Below, piece after piece: positions 48,068 to 57,337 of a stretch of 64,000 nucleotides of DNA. The notes beneath the pieces are model-generated. The model made no database searches and had not been told where the DNA came from. It saw nothing but the letters and a program-made list of their open reading frames with translations. Made by a program: the position numbers and the translations under genes. Location: NCBI GenBank assembly GCA_009692665.1, contig SHYT01000001.1:124001-188000 (forward strand). The letters run 5' to 3'. This stretch comes from Dehalococcoidia bacterium (lineage in GTDB: Bacteria; Chloroflexota; Dehalococcoidia; Lucifugimonadales; SHYT01). Each line of letters begins with the position of its first letter. The first letter of the stretch is position 1.

Positions 48068-50143
48068 TTAGGCGGGTTTGTTGGCGGGGTCTCCCTGCAC
48101 GCTCTCCGCCAATATCTCCAGCAAGTCCTTTGCCTGCTTGGTGTCTGACTTGCCTTTGGCGGAGAGGCCTTCGGTCATCATTTGGAGGCAGAAGGGGCAG
48201 GAGGAGGCCACGGTGTTGGCGTCGGTTTCCAGGAACTGGTCGGTGCGAACGTGGTTGACGCGCTGGCCGCGGGACTCTTCTATCCACATGTGGCCGCCGC
48301 CCGCGCCGCAGCAGAAGCCGTTCTCGCGGCAGCGGTCGCCCATCTCCACGAGCTTGAGGCCGGGGATGGCGCGGGCGATGTCTCGCGGCTGGTCGTAAAT
48401 GCCGTTGTGGCGGCCCAGGTAGCAGGAGTCGTGGTAGGCGACGGTAGTGTCTATGGTCTTGATGGGCTTGATGCGGCCGGACTTTATCAGATCGTCCACG
48501 TACTGGCTGTAGTGCAGCACCTCGAACTTGCCGCCGAAGTCGGGGTACTCGTTCTTCATGGTGTTGAAGCAATGGGGGCAGATGGTGACGATTTTGGTGA
48601 CGTTGTAGCGCTTGAGGGTCAAGATAGCCTGCTGGGCGAGCGTCTGGAACAGGTATTCGTTGCCCATGCGGCGGGCAGGGTCGCCGGTGCAGGACTCCTC
48701 TTCGCCCAGGATGGCGAACTTGACGCCGGCCTTCTTGAAGATAGAGACGAGCGAGCGGGGGATGGCCTGGGAGCGCTGCTCGAGCGCGCCGGTGCAACCG
48801 ACCCAGACGAGGACATCCGGGCGCTGGTCTGCCGGGAGGCTCGCGGCCTCAGCCATAGTGAGCACGTCCAGGCCCTTGGCCCAGTCGAGGCGGCCAAAGA
48901 CCGTGCCGCGCCAGGGGTGACCGCGCTGCTCTATGCTACGCAGAGTGTTCATGGCCGTCTCGGGCATCTTGGACTGCTCCATGACCAGGAAGCGGCGCAT
49001 GTCCACGATAGTGTCCACGTGCTCCACGGCGACCGGGCAGGCCTGGATGCAGGCGCCGCAGGTGAGACAGTCCCAGAGCGCTTCCTCGGCAATGGCCCCG
49101 CCGATGAGCGCGTGCTCAGGGTCTTTGCCCGCCTTGATAGTGGCGGCGTTCTCCAGGAGGTAGCCCTTCACGTTTTCGACGATGTGCATAGGCGAGAGAA
49201 TTTTGCCGCTGATGTGCGCGGGGCAGGCATCGGTGCAGCGGCCGCAGACGGCGCAGGCGAAGCCGTCGAGCAACTCTTTCTGGGTCAGGTCTTGCACGCG
49301 GCCCGCGCCAAAGTGCTCAGCGGTCTCCAGGTCTTTGATTGGCTCCAGCGCGCCCATAGGGCCGGTGCGGCGCAGGAACGCGTTCAGGGGCGCGGCGAAG
49401 AGGTGCATGTGCTTGGAGAGGGGGATGTAAACGCCGAATCCGAGAATGGTGAGCAGGTGCGCCCACCAGGAGATGCCGTGGTAGAGGTCCGCGGCCTGGC
49501 CGGTGACGCCTGCATTCGCATAGAGGCCGCCGAGCAGACGGCCGATGGGGGCCTGCGCGTGGGGGCCGGCACCGCCGGACGCGATGTACATGCCCTCGGT
49601 CAGGAAGCTGAAGACCATGAGCATGATGATGAGCGTTGGGATGAGGTAGGCATCGACGCTGCGGGTGAGGTCGAACGACAGCCGGTGCGGCTTGATGACC
49701 CAGCGCCGGACCATACCCCAGATAGACGCGAGCAGGAGCAGCGCACCCACGATGTCCAAATACCAGGTGAGCGCGACGGCGCCGTTGTAGGTCAGGATAG
49801 TCTCGGAGAACTGCGGCCAGACGGTATCGCCCGCGATGAGCAGGACGTAGCCCGCGACCTCAGACAGGAAGCCGTAGAAGATGATGCTGTGGAAGACGCC
49901 CGCTACGTCGCCATGCTTGAGGGAGACGCTCTGGAGGACTTTGCTCTGGCCGAAGGCGATTCTGACGGCTTGCCACAGGCGTTTGCCGAACTGCCCGGTG
50001 CGGGTGTGCGGCTTGCCGAGCCGGATGGCGGAGTAGACGCGGGTGTAGAGGAAGTAGGCCTGGAGGCCGAAGCTGATGGCAGCCAGGATGTAGACGGGTA
50101 TCCAGATTGGGATGACGCCGAAGAGTGCGGCTGGTGGGACCAT
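48068..50143 (-). CDS. Membrane FeS/heme-b oxidoreductase, probable ETF:menaquinone oxidoreductase
   Basis: 691 residues in three parts. Residues about 1-260 hold five or six membrane segments like the NarI/DsrM heme-b domain, with candidate histidines. Residues about 285-385 bear two [4Fe-4S] ferredoxin motifs, CAVCGRCTDACP and CLTCGACIQACP. Residues about 440-670 are two CCG (HdrD-type) modules: VGCTG, ESCTGDPARR and CPHCF; then SCYLGR, CCGAGGGHMW and SCPFC. This is the architecture of proteins that pass electrons from ETF to menaquinone. EtfAB at 8705-10531 is the likely donor. Start ATG 50143 has AAGGAG upstream. Confidence 0.9.
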   Translation of the reverse strand: MVPPAALFGVIPIWIPVYILAAISFGLQAYFLYTRVYSAIRLGKPHTRTGQFGKRLWQAVRIAFGQSKVLQSVSLKHGDVAGVFHSIIFYGFLSEVAGYVLLIAGDTVWPQFSETILTYNGAVALTWYLDIVGALLLLASIWGMVRRWVIKPHRLSFDLTRSVDAYLIPTLIIMLMVFSFLTEGMYIASGGAGPHAQAPIGRLLGGLYANAGVTGQAADLYHGISWWAHLLTILGFGVYIPLSKHMHLFAAPLNAFLRRTGPMGALEPIKDLETAEHFGAGRVQDLTQKELLDGFACAVCGRCTDACPAHISGKILSPMHIVENVKGYLLENAATIKAGKDPEHALIGGAIAEEALWDCLTCGACIQACPVAVEHVDTIVDMRRFLVMEQSKMPETAMNTLRSIEQRGHPWRGTVFGRLDWAKGLDVLTMAEAASLPADQRPDVLVWVGCTGALEQRSQAIPRSLVSIFKKAGVKFAILGEEESCTGDPARRMGNEYLFQTLAQQAILTLKRYNVTKIVTICPHCFNTMKNEYPDFGGKFEVLHYSQYVDDLIKSGRIKPIKTIDTTVAYHDSCYLGRHNGIYDQPRDIARAIPGLKLVEMGDRCRENGFCCGAGGGHMWIEESRGQRVNHVRTDQFLETDANTVASSCPFCLQMMTEGLSAKGKSDTKQAKDLLEILAESVQGDPANKPA

Positions 50144-50283
50144 GTGCTCCTTCTTCTACGCGACCTCTCCCGTCTTCCCTCTCCCTAAAAGGGAAGGAAG
50201 AATGGATAGTACATCGCTGGGATGAGCGCTAGACGCTGCCATTGTACATGCAAGGACAGCATGGCGAACATTGGCCGAAAATT

Positions 50284-50536
50284 GGTAGTGGGTCAATTTA
50301 AGTATCCGGAACTGTGGATTTGACACGAGTCGGGTTGAGTCGACCAAACTGGGAAACGCTGCCCTCTCCTGTGGTGTCCGTTCATCCTTCGACTCCGCCC
50401 TACTGTAGGCAGTCGGGTACTACTGCGCTTCGCTCAGGACGAACGGGGAAAACAAGTGACATCGAAAGGAAGCAAGGCGCCAGGCAGCCTGTTGCCGCGT
50501 CGAACAGATAATCACACGTCAAATTGACCCACTACC
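50284..50536. mobile_element. MITE-like element with 16-base terminal inverted repeats
   Basis: GGTAGTGGGTCAATTT at 50284-50299 is exactly inverted at 50521-50536. The 253-base unit has no transposase or other gene. Ends of this kind suggest a non-autonomous insertion element or a deletion remnant of an insertion sequence. No clear target duplication is visible at its borders. Confidence 0.5.
50376..50448. repeat. Dispersed hairpin repeat, copy at 50.4 kb
   Basis: GTCCGTTCATCCTTCGACT at one end and CGCTTCGCTCAGGACGAACGG at the other are imperfectly complementary (CCGTTC/GAACGG outermost). The same CCTTCGACT...CGCTCAGGA core recurs at 46814 and 63522, and GTGGTGTCCGTTCAT recurs at 63446. Confidence 0.55.
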
Positions 50537-50739
50537 CGAAAGCATGCTGCTAAGGCCCGCCCTGAAGGACATTCGTTGTCCCCGGTATGGCTCCCGCACC
50601 AGATTCCTGGGCCATTGGCTTCGGCATTGCAGCAGTGTGCCAAGCGGCTCCTTGTCCCGCACCCCGGCAAATGCAACAATACTAGCAGGGAAATTTCTTG
50701 GCATTACCCTTGTTGGCATATCTGGGAGGAGGGCACATC

Positions 50740-51024
50740 GTGAGGCTGTTCTGGAGAGAGCACCGGCTGGGACAGCGGCTCATTGTGGTGGACGACAGTG
50801 GGCATGAGGAGGAGGTTGGCGGGGTGCGGAAGACGTCGCGAGGATTTGACGCGTTCGCTAAAGTCTACGGCTATGACCCAGACGCGGCGGCATCCGGCTT
50901 GCCGAGCATGGACGAAGCCAAGAAGTTTGTGGAGGCTCGCAGACCGTGGGAGATGTTTGAGGGGACAATGGGCCTGCAGATGGAGCCGACAGTGCAGCCA
51001 TTGCCAGCAAAACCTACGTCGTAG
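50740..51024 (+). CDS. Small hypothetical protein, 94 residues
   Basis: Start at GTG 50740, set by the strong GGGAGGAGGG seven bases upstream. Soluble and charged: RLFWREHRLGQRLIVVDDSG, then a helical SMDEAKKFVEARRPWEMFEG and a proline-rich tail. No family recognised. It precedes the DEAD-box helicase by 78 bases. Confidence 0.55.
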   Translation: MRLFWREHRLGQRLIVVDDSGHEEEVGGVRKTSRGFDAFAKVYGYDPDAAASGLPSMDEAKKFVEARRPWEMFEGTMGLQMEPTVQPLPAKPTS

Positions 51025-51102
51025 GTTTCTCTCTCTCGGGTTTTCTGATCGGCATATCGCCGCGACTCTCATCCCAAGTATTCGTATTTAAAGGACACTG
51101 CG

Positions 51103-52527
51103 ATGGTAGGTTTTGTTGATCTCAACCTCAATCCGAAAGTACTCCGCGCGCTGGAGGCGATGGGCTACGAAGAGCCGACGCCCGTCCAGGTGCAGGCTAT
51201 CCCCAAAATGCTGGAGGGCAAGGACCTGATAGTGCAGGCGCAAACGGGGACGGGCAAGACCGCCGCGTACGGCATTCCGATCCTAGAAAAGATTGCGGCG
51301 CAGACGCCCCGCGCGCAGGGTGTCCAGGCGCTGGTTCTGGCGCCGACACGGGAGCTGGCGCTGCAAGTGGCGGCCCATCTCAGCCAGATTGGCCAGTTCA
51401 TTGGGCTGGCGGTGCTGCCCATCTATGGCGGGCAGGGGTACGACCATCAGATACGCTCACTGCAGCGCGGCGTGCATGTAGTGGTTGCGACGCCCGGGCG
51501 GTTGCTGGACTTGTTACAGAGGCGAGCACTCACGCTGAACACCATCAAGTTCCTGGTGCTGGACGAAGCGGATGAGATGCTGGACATGGGGTTCCAGGAG
51601 GACGTGGAGCGCATTTTGTCGCAGACGCCTGCGGATACGCGGCAAACCACGCTGTTCTCCGCCACCATGCCGCCGCCGATTCTGACTCTGGCGCGGAAGT
51701 ACCTGCGCAATCCTGAGCGGATCATTTTAACCCCGCCCAAGAACATGACCGTTCCCACGGTTGAGCAGTCGTACTATCAGGTACCGCCGCACCTGAAGGT
51801 AGAGGCACTGATGCGCTTGCTGGACGGCAAAGGCCCACGGCTGGCGCTGGTCTTCTGCGCGACAAAGCGGATGGTCGACAGCTTGTATACGGAGTTGCAG
51901 GGCCGCGGCTATCGCGTGGAGGCGCTCCACGGCGACATGACTCAGGGCCAACGCAACATGGTGATGGACGCCACGCGCGCGGGCCGCGTGGAGGTGCTGG
52001 TGGCGACGGACGTTGCGGCGCGCGGCATTGATATTCCAGAGGTCTCACACGTCATCAACTTTGATATTCCGCAGGACCCGGACAGCTACGTGCACCGCAT
52101 TGGGCGCACGGCGCGTGCGGGCCGGAGCGGTGAGGCGCTGACGATTGTCACGTTCCGTGAATATTCGCTGCTGAAGATGATTGAGAACACCACCGGTGTG
52201 CGAGTGCTGCGCAAAGAGCTTCCCAGCGTCGCAGAGGTGGAGCAGCGCGAGCGGGCGGGTATCGTGGCGCAGCTTCAGGAGGCCACCACCAAGGGCCAGG
52301 GCAAGGAGTACAAGGCGCTCGTTGAGGAGATGGCCCAGGAGCTGAACCCAATGGACATTGCGGCTGCCGCGTTGGGTATGGCGTTCGGCGCCCGGCAGCA
52401 GCGGCAGGAGATTCCGCAGGTAGCGCTGCAGGAGCCGCCTGCCGGCATCCAGCGGCACGGCCCAGGCCGTCCCGCCACGGGCAGGCACTTTGGCCCACGG
52501 CGAGGACCGGCGCCCAGGGGCCGCTGA
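51103..52527 (+). CDS. DEAD-box ATP-dependent RNA helicase
   Basis: 474 residues with all helicase motifs: Q motif YEEPTPVQVQAIP, AQTGTGKT (I), PTRELALQ (Ia), TPGRLLD (Ib), VLDEADEML (II), FSATMP (III), ATDVAARGIDIPEVSHVINFD (IV-V, split) and HRIGRTARAG (VI). The tail (about 430-474) is rich in R, G and P (RHFGPRRGPAPRGR), typical of RNA-binding tails. Most like CsdA/DeaD/CshA, which act in ribosome assembly or mRNA decay, often in the cold. AAAGGA precedes ATG 51103. Confidence 0.93.
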   Translation: MVGFVDLNLNPKVLRALEAMGYEEPTPVQVQAIPKMLEGKDLIVQAQTGTGKTAAYGIPILEKIAAQTPRAQGVQALVLAPTRELALQVAAHLSQIGQFIGLAVLPIYGGQGYDHQIRSLQRGVHVVVATPGRLLDLLQRRALTLNTIKFLVLDEADEMLDMGFQEDVERILSQTPADTRQTTLFSATMPPPILTLARKYLRNPERIILTPPKNMTVPTVEQSYYQVPPHLKVEALMRLLDGKGPRLALVFCATKRMVDSLYTELQGRGYRVEALHGDMTQGQRNMVMDATRAGRVEVLVATDVAARGIDIPEVSHVINFDIPQDPDSYVHRIGRTARAGRSGEALTIVTFREYSLLKMIENTTGVRVLRKELPSVAEVEQRERAGIVAQLQEATTKGQGKEYKALVEEMAQELNPMDIAAAALGMAFGARQQRQEIPQVALQEPPAGIQRHGPGRPATGRHFGPRRGPAPRGR

Positions 52528-52565
52528 GCGGCGACGGTGTAATCTTAGTGCTTCGCGGTAGATTT

Positions 52566-52601
52566 ATAGAGAGCACCCCTCCATGGAGGGGTGCTCTCTA
52601 T
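52566..52601 (+). terminator. Terminator of the DEAD-box helicase
   Basis: A perfect 36-base palindrome with arms ATAGAGAGCACCCCTCCA, followed by TT, 38 bases past the helicase stop. Confidence 0.8.
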
Positions 52602-52639
52602 TTGATTGCCGGAATATGACAGCGATGAGCGGTTCCGTG

Positions 52640-52965
52640 TTATTGTCCCGCTATCGCGCCTTCCGGCTTCAGGAGCAGGAAGGGGATGGTGACTCGCTGC
52701 AGCTGACGCGCCAGCCGATTTCGCACTTGCCCTTCAGCGCCCACGTCTCTTTGACGCGCTTACGGTACCCGGTGATGTCTTTCATGGCGGCCAACTGTGA
52801 GGGCGTAGGCGGGTGGACAAGCTGGCCATCTGCAGGGACCACATGCATGAGCACGACTTCGCCGTGGTTGGCGGAGGCGAGGGAGACGGCGTGCGGGAGG
52901 ACCTGTTCCGCGAGCTTAGAGCCGTCCAGGGGAACGAGGATCCGCTGGTAACGCTGGGTAGTCAC
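52640..52965 (-). pseudogene. Universal stress protein, internally deleted
   Basis: From GTG 52965 (GGAGGA upstream) the frame reads a clear UspA start, RYQRILVPLDGSKLAEQVLP and VVLMHVVPADGQL, then GYRKRVKETWALKG and WRV, where it leaves homology and stops at 52669. Another frame supplies VTIPFLLLKPEG, the usual last strand of UspA, ending at 52640. The roughly 40 residues between, including the G-x2-G-x9-G-S nucleotide motif, are absent. Unlike the single-base breaks elsewhere in the window, this looks like true decay by deletion. Confidence 0.65.
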
Positions 52966-53115
52966 CGCCCATCCTCCTTTACACATAGCCGCCCGGGACT
53001 CATCGCAACGGAAACGATGCGCTTTCTCTCATAATGTACTATTATTATAGGTAGCACGAAACCTTCTGCCAGCCCTCTAGGGCGGCATTTTGTAGAGCTT
53101 CGTAGAGAGAAGTCA

Positions 53116-54975
53116 ATGTCAATACAGCCACGCTCAGACATACGCAACATCGCTATTATCGCGCACGTTGACCATGGGAAGACTACTTTAGTAGACGGGC
53201 TGCTGAAGCAGAGCCATACCTTTCGCGCCAATCAGCAGATGGGCGAGCTCATCATGGACAGCAACCCACTGGAGCGTGAGCGCGGCATTACTATCCTGGC
53301 AAAAAATACCGCCATCGTGTACAAGGGTGTGAAGATCAACATCATTGACACGCCGGGGCACGCGGACTTCAGCGGCGAGGTAGAGCGCGTCATTAACATG
53401 GCGGACGGCTGCCTGCTGGTGGTAGACGCTCTGGACGGGCCAATGCCGCAAACCCGCTATGTGTTGAAGCAGGCGCTGGGGAAGGGCCTGAAGCCGGTGG
53501 TCGTCATCAACAAGATTGACCGTCCCAACGCCAGGCCTGCGGAAGTGGTGAGCATGGTCCAGGATCTGTTCCTGGAACTGGCAACCGAGGCGGAGCAGCT
53601 TGAATTCCCCATCCTCTTCGCGTCCGCGAAGCAGGGGTATGCGGTGGCGAAGATGGCGGACATGGAGAACCCTGAGCGTACCATGGAGCCGCTATTCCAG
53701 GCCATCATCGAGCATGTGCCCGCGCCCCTCGTGGACGCAGAAGGGCCGCTGCAGATGTTGGTCACTACGCTTGCGTATGACAATCATATCGGACAGGTCT
53801 GCGTCGGGCGGGTCTTTCGCGGGCGGATTACCCCGGGCATGCCGGTGACGCGCGTGGGGCGAGATGGCAGGAGCGCGAACTACAAGATTGAGAAGGTCTT
53901 CATCTTCACCGGCCTCGAGCGCCGCGAAATCGATGCTGTTGAGGCCGGCGACATCGCCGCGGTGGCAGGTGTGGCGGACGCGTCCATTGGAGACACCATT
54001 GCCAGTGTAGAGGTGCCTGAGGCCCTGCCACCAATCATAATTGAAGAGCCCACCGTCAAAATGTCATTCGGCGTCAATACCTCGCCGTTTGCGGGGCAAG
54101 ATGGCACCGCCATCACGGCCCGCCAGCTCCAGGAACGCCTGGCCCGCGAGCTGCGCACAAACGTCAGCCTGCGCGTGCAGCCCACCGACCAGCCGGACAT
54201 CTTTATGGTTTCAGGCCGTGGTGAACTGCACCTTGCCATCCTCATAGAGAATATCCGCCGCGAGGGAGTGGAGATTCAGGTCTCCAAGCCGGAAGCGGTA
54301 ACCAAAGTAGTAGACGGGCGCGTGACTGAGCCGTACGAGATGCTCGTCATGGACACGCGCGAAGAGTTCATAGGCCCAGTCACGGAGAACATGTCTACGC
54401 GCCTGGCGCAGATGACCAACATGCAGTCGGACGGGCAAGGGAACGTGCGGATGGAGTTCAAGATACCCACACGCGGACTCATTGGCTTCCGCAGCTACTT
54501 CCTGAAAGTGACGCGCGGGAACGGCGTGATGAGCACGCAGCTGCTTGGCTACGAGCCAATGCGCGGGGCAGTGAAGACGTCACGGACGGGCGTGTTGCTG
54601 GCATCAGAGTCGGGCATTGCGGTCGCGTACGGCCTTAACATTGCTCAGGGACGCGGCTCTACATTTGTGGAGCCCGGCACTTCCGTGTACGAGGGTATGG
54701 TGGTTGGCGCCAACTCCCGTGAAGACGACATCGTGGTCAACATCTGTAAAGAAAAGAAGATGACCAACATCCGTTCGTCAACGTCTGACATCGCTGTGCG
54801 GCTGACACCTGCGGTGAAGATGAGCCTTGAGGAGTCGCTGGACTTTATCGAAGGCGACGAGTTGGTGGAGTGCACGCCCAAGAACCTGCGGATCCGCAAG
54901 AAGACCTTGCACAATGATCAGCGCCACCGGGAGCGCGGCAGCCGGGAGCGGGCAGTGGTAGTGGAAGAAGCGTAG
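53116..54975 (+). CDS. typA: Ribosome-associated GTPase TypA/BipA
   Basis: Translational GTPase of stress and cold adaptation and 50S assembly. 619 residues: G1 AHVDHGKTT, switch [10 protein letters not shown]3 DTPGHADF, G4 NKIDRP, then EF-G-like domains III and V and the BipA-specific C-terminal domain ([31 protein letters not shown]). Normal length. A T-flanked terminator follows. Confidence 0.97.
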   Translation: MSIQPRSDIRNIAIIAHVDHGKTTLVDGLLKQSHTFRANQQMGELIMDSNPLERERGITILAKNTAIVYKGVKINIIDTPGHADFSGEVERVINMADGCLLVVDALDGPMPQTRYVLKQALGKGLKPVVVINKIDRPNARPAEVVSMVQDLFLELATEAEQLEFPILFASAKQGYAVAKMADMENPERTMEPLFQAIIEHVPAPLVDAEGPLQMLVTTLAYDNHIGQVCVGRVFRGRITPGMPVTRVGRDGRSANYKIEKVFIFTGLERREIDAVEAGDIAAVAGVADASIGDTIASVEVPEALPPIIIEEPTVKMSFGVNTSPFAGQDGTAITARQLQERLARELRTNVSLRVQPTDQPDIFMVSGRGELHLAILIENIRREGVEIQVSKPEAVTKVVDGRVTEPYEMLVMDTREEFIGPVTENMSTRLAQMTNMQSDGQGNVRMEFKIPTRGLIGFRSYFLKVTRGNGVMSTQLLGYEPMRGAVKTSRTGVLLASESGIAVAYGLNIAQGRGSTFVEPGTSVYEGMVVGANSREDDIVVNICKEKKMTNIRSSTSDIAVRLTPAVKMSLEESLDFIEGDELVECTPKNLRIRKKTLHNDQRHRERGSRERAVVVEEA

Positions 54976-54983
54976 CAATTGCA

Positions 54984-55012
54984 GAAACGGGCGGCTTTCA
55001 GCCGCCCGTTTC
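54984..55012 (+). terminator. Terminator of typA
   Basis: GAAACGGGCGGCT and its exact complement around a TTC loop, eight bases past the stop and followed by ATTT. Confidence 0.85.
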
Positions 55013-55152
55013 ATTTAATAAACTCTGCATGTGCGTATAGAGCATACGCCGCAAGCTCCCGCTGTTGCGGGGTGTACAATGAACGTTAGGCCGTCTGAGC
55101 GCGATGCCTGCGGCGGCAAAAATCGTAGTGGCAACAAAAGGGGTGTTTCTTC

Positions 55153-56259
55153 GTGGCAGAGGCGCAAATCGCCGTCCTTATTGACTTTGAGAACGTAGGG
55201 CTGGGCTCTGTCCAGCCGCTTTTTGACCAGCTTTCAGACCTTGGCCGTGTGATTGTCCGGCGTGCCTATGCCGACTGGTCCAAGGCCAGCAGTAAACGAG
55301 ACCAAGTGCTCCAGCTTGGTATTGAGCCCATCCACCACTTCCAGGGCTCTACCAACAAAAACTCCAGCGACATCAGCCTGGCCATTGACGCTGTTGACCT
55401 GCTCTACCGCTCGCCCGTGGACACGTTTGTCATCGTATCGTCAGACAGCGACTTTCTGGCGCTGGTGATGAAGCTGCGTGCATCTGGCAAGGTGGTCATT
55501 GGCGCAGGCAGGCGGGACGTGGCGTCTAAGACGCTGATTGCTTCTTGTGACCGCTTCATCTTCCTGGGGGAAGAGGAGAAGCCGCAAGAGCAACCGCAAC
55601 CCGAGGGCAGCAGGGCGCCTCGCCGAGTGGCGCCGCCGAAGGCCGAGGGCACGCTGACGTCTGCCCAACAGGCGGAAGCACGGGAGCAAGCCACGCTGCT
55701 CTTGCTCCGGGCGCTTCAGGCTACTATAGATCCGGATGGACAGGTGAGCGGCTCTCGCTTGTACCAGACCATGACACGCATTGACCCTAGCTTTAACTTC
55801 CGCGCACTAGGCCACAGCACGTTTACGCACTTTCTACAGGCAACGGACGACGTGCGCGTCATCCGCCGCCCACAGGGCGACGTTCTGGTGGAACTGAAGT
55901 CGCAATCGGAGCACACTGACGAGCAGTTGAGCACTCAGCACGACGGTGCGGAGCCTGCGCCATTGGACCGGTGGGACGTTGCGATGGATGCAGCCTGGGA
56001 GTCGCGCGCGCAGGACTTGAAACGCAACGCTGTCAGCGGGCCATGGGCAGCTGAGCAAGCGGCGAAGATATTAGGAGTGCCTACCTTGAAGGCATCGGCA
56101 TATCCCACGCTGCAAAGCTTGCTGGATGCCAGCCCGTACCTGAGCGAGCGCTGGGAGCGGGACGGCAACGTTCTCACCCGGCGGCGCGACAGCAGACGCG
56201 CGCTGCCTAGCTCTGATGTCCCGTCCTCATTAGAAGACACGCCGGCGAGCGCGTTTTAG
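55153..56259 (+). CDS. NYN-domain nuclease with LOTUS/OST-HTH domains
   Basis: 368 residues, GTG start. Residues 1-145 are a NYN (PIN-like, LabA type) domain with acidic residues expected for metal-dependent RNase activity: LIDFENVG (D11), NSSDISLAIDAVDLL and VSSDSDFLALV. A proline/charged linker follows, then an OST-HTH/LOTUS-like winged helix at about 175-255 (GSRLYQTMTRIDPSFNFRALG, FTHFLQA) and a second helical repeat at about 290-350. LOTUS domains bind RNA, so a role in RNA decay is likely by family. Standalone gene. Confidence 0.85.
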   Translation: MAEAQIAVLIDFENVGLGSVQPLFDQLSDLGRVIVRRAYADWSKASSKRDQVLQLGIEPIHHFQGSTNKNSSDISLAIDAVDLLYRSPVDTFVIVSSDSDFLALVMKLRASGKVVIGAGRRDVASKTLIASCDRFIFLGEEEKPQEQPQPEGSRAPRRVAPPKAEGTLTSAQQAEAREQATLLLLRALQATIDPDGQVSGSRLYQTMTRIDPSFNFRALGHSTFTHFLQATDDVRVIRRPQGDVLVELKSQSEHTDEQLSTQHDGAEPAPLDRWDVAMDAAWESRAQDLKRNAVSGPWAAEQAAKILGVPTLKASAYPTLQSLLDASPYLSERWERDGNVLTRRRDSRRALPSSDVPSSLEDTPASAF

Positions 56260-56274
56260 GCGAGTGCGTTTGGC

Positions 56275-56559
56275 TTAGCGGCGGAGCATTTGGGCGACGA
56301 TGGGCTGCGCCTTGGGCAGGTCGTCACGGTGGACGCGCACAGTAGTGAGGCGCCGCGCAGGAATTTGCTCCAGCATGCCCAGGCGGCGCAGGTGGCAGCG
56401 AATACCGTGCTCCTCGAGCTCAGCGTTCAGGTTATAGGCGTCCTGGGCTGAGCCGTATGTGTAGTACACGTCCACCCAGACAGCATCTTCTCTCACCGAT
56501 GTAATGAGCCAGCACATGACGCCAAAGACGACTAGTGCGAGCACCACAAGTATCGGCAT
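56275..56559 (-). CDS. Membrane-anchored DUF2007-like protein
   Basis: 94 residues: an N-terminal membrane helix (ILVVLALVVFGVMCWLI), then a small alpha/beta domain (VYYTYGSAQDAYNLNAELEEHGI and VRVHRDDLPKAQPIVAQ) resembling DUF2007, a fold of putative signal-transducing proteins. Function unknown. Confidence 0.65.
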   Translation of the reverse strand: MPILVVLALVVFGVMCWLITSVREDAVWVDVYYTYGSAQDAYNLNAELEEHGIRCHLRRLGMLEQIPARRLTTVRVHRDDLPKAQPIVAQMLRR

Positions 56560-56666
56560 GTTCTCTTTCCGCCATGAAGGGTTGCTGTAGTAAGGATACT
56601 ACCTCAGCAACCCCGGTTGCATCACTCCAGCCAAGAGGGGCTACGTTATATAAGAGACACAGCCTT

Positions 56667-57164
56667 CTAGGCTGCCGGGTGAATATTCGTCGGCCCGTGC
56701 AACGTTTCTAAAGCGTGCGGTATAAGCGGCAGCACAACCCCCAAGCACTCGCGCACCGCCTTTGGGCTGCCCGGCAGATTGATGATGAGGCACCTGCCTC
56801 GCACGCCGGCAACGCTGCGGCTCAGCCATGCCATCGGCGTCTGCTGCGCCGACAAATACCGCATCGCCTCCGGCAACCCAGGCACCTCGCGCTCAATCAC
56901 CGTGCGAGTCGCCTCAGGTGTGACATCCCGCTGTCCCAGCCCTGTGCCGCCGGTGCTCAGCACCAGGTCCACTTCGTCACTCCAGCGACGCATGCGGTCC
57001 GCAATCTGCTCGCGTTCGTCCGACACCAGGTCCGCACGCAGCACCCGCCATCCGCGCGCTTCCACCAGCTCACGGATCACCTGCCCGCTCGTGTCCACCC
57101 GCTGCCCGCGAGAGCCGGCATCGCTGATAGTGAGAATGCCAACGGTAATGGAATGAGTGCTCAT
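56667..57164 (-). CDS. Molybdopterin adenylyltransferase (MogA/MoaB family)
   Basis: Activates molybdopterin with AMP ahead of molybdate insertion. 165 residues with GILTISDAGSRGQRVDTSG, the substrate loop LSTGGTGLGQRDVTPEAT and INLPGSPKAVRECL. GAGAGGACG precedes ATG 57164. MoaB and MogA cannot be separated here. The only molybdenum-cofactor gene in the window. Confidence 0.93.
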   Translation of the reverse strand: MSTHSITVGILTISDAGSRGQRVDTSGQVIRELVEARGWRVLRADLVSDEREQIADRMRRWSDEVDLVLSTGGTGLGQRDVTPEATRTVIEREVPGLPEAMRYLSAQQTPMAWLSRSVAGVRGRCLIINLPGSPKAVRECLGVVLPLIPHALETLHGPTNIHPAA

Positions 57165-57337
57165 GTTTCGTCCTCTCGCTTCTCAACACAGGAGGGTTGG
57201 GGGTTGCGGTTGTGGAGAAACTGTAACGAAAATATCAAGCAAGTCATCAATGCAAAGAACCTGTCCCCCTGGTGCAGGAGTATCATAGCATAGCCATTCC
57301 TGGACACAGGCCACGCATAATATTGGATCAGGCGTTA

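Larger units (their letters stand above)
50144..50739. other. Repeat-rich intergenic region
   Basis: About 600 bases with no supported gene. It holds a 253-base block bounded by 16-base perfect inverted repeats (50284-50536), inside which lies a hairpin-forming copy of the dispersed repeat (50376-50448). An unusually strong ribosome site (GGGAGGAGGG) for the small gene downstream closes the region. Confidence 0.5.

Noticed and set aside
46874-48148. 424-codon open frame on the plus strand
   Set aside because: Antisense to the O-methyltransferase, whose SAM motifs are unmistakable. The antisense frame runs through the palindromic terminator.
48182-50188. 668-codon open frame on the plus strand
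   Set aside because: It lies antisense to the FeS oxidoreductase, which has clear cysteine motifs and a good ribosome site. The antisense product is a low-complexity A, G, V, E-rich shadow.
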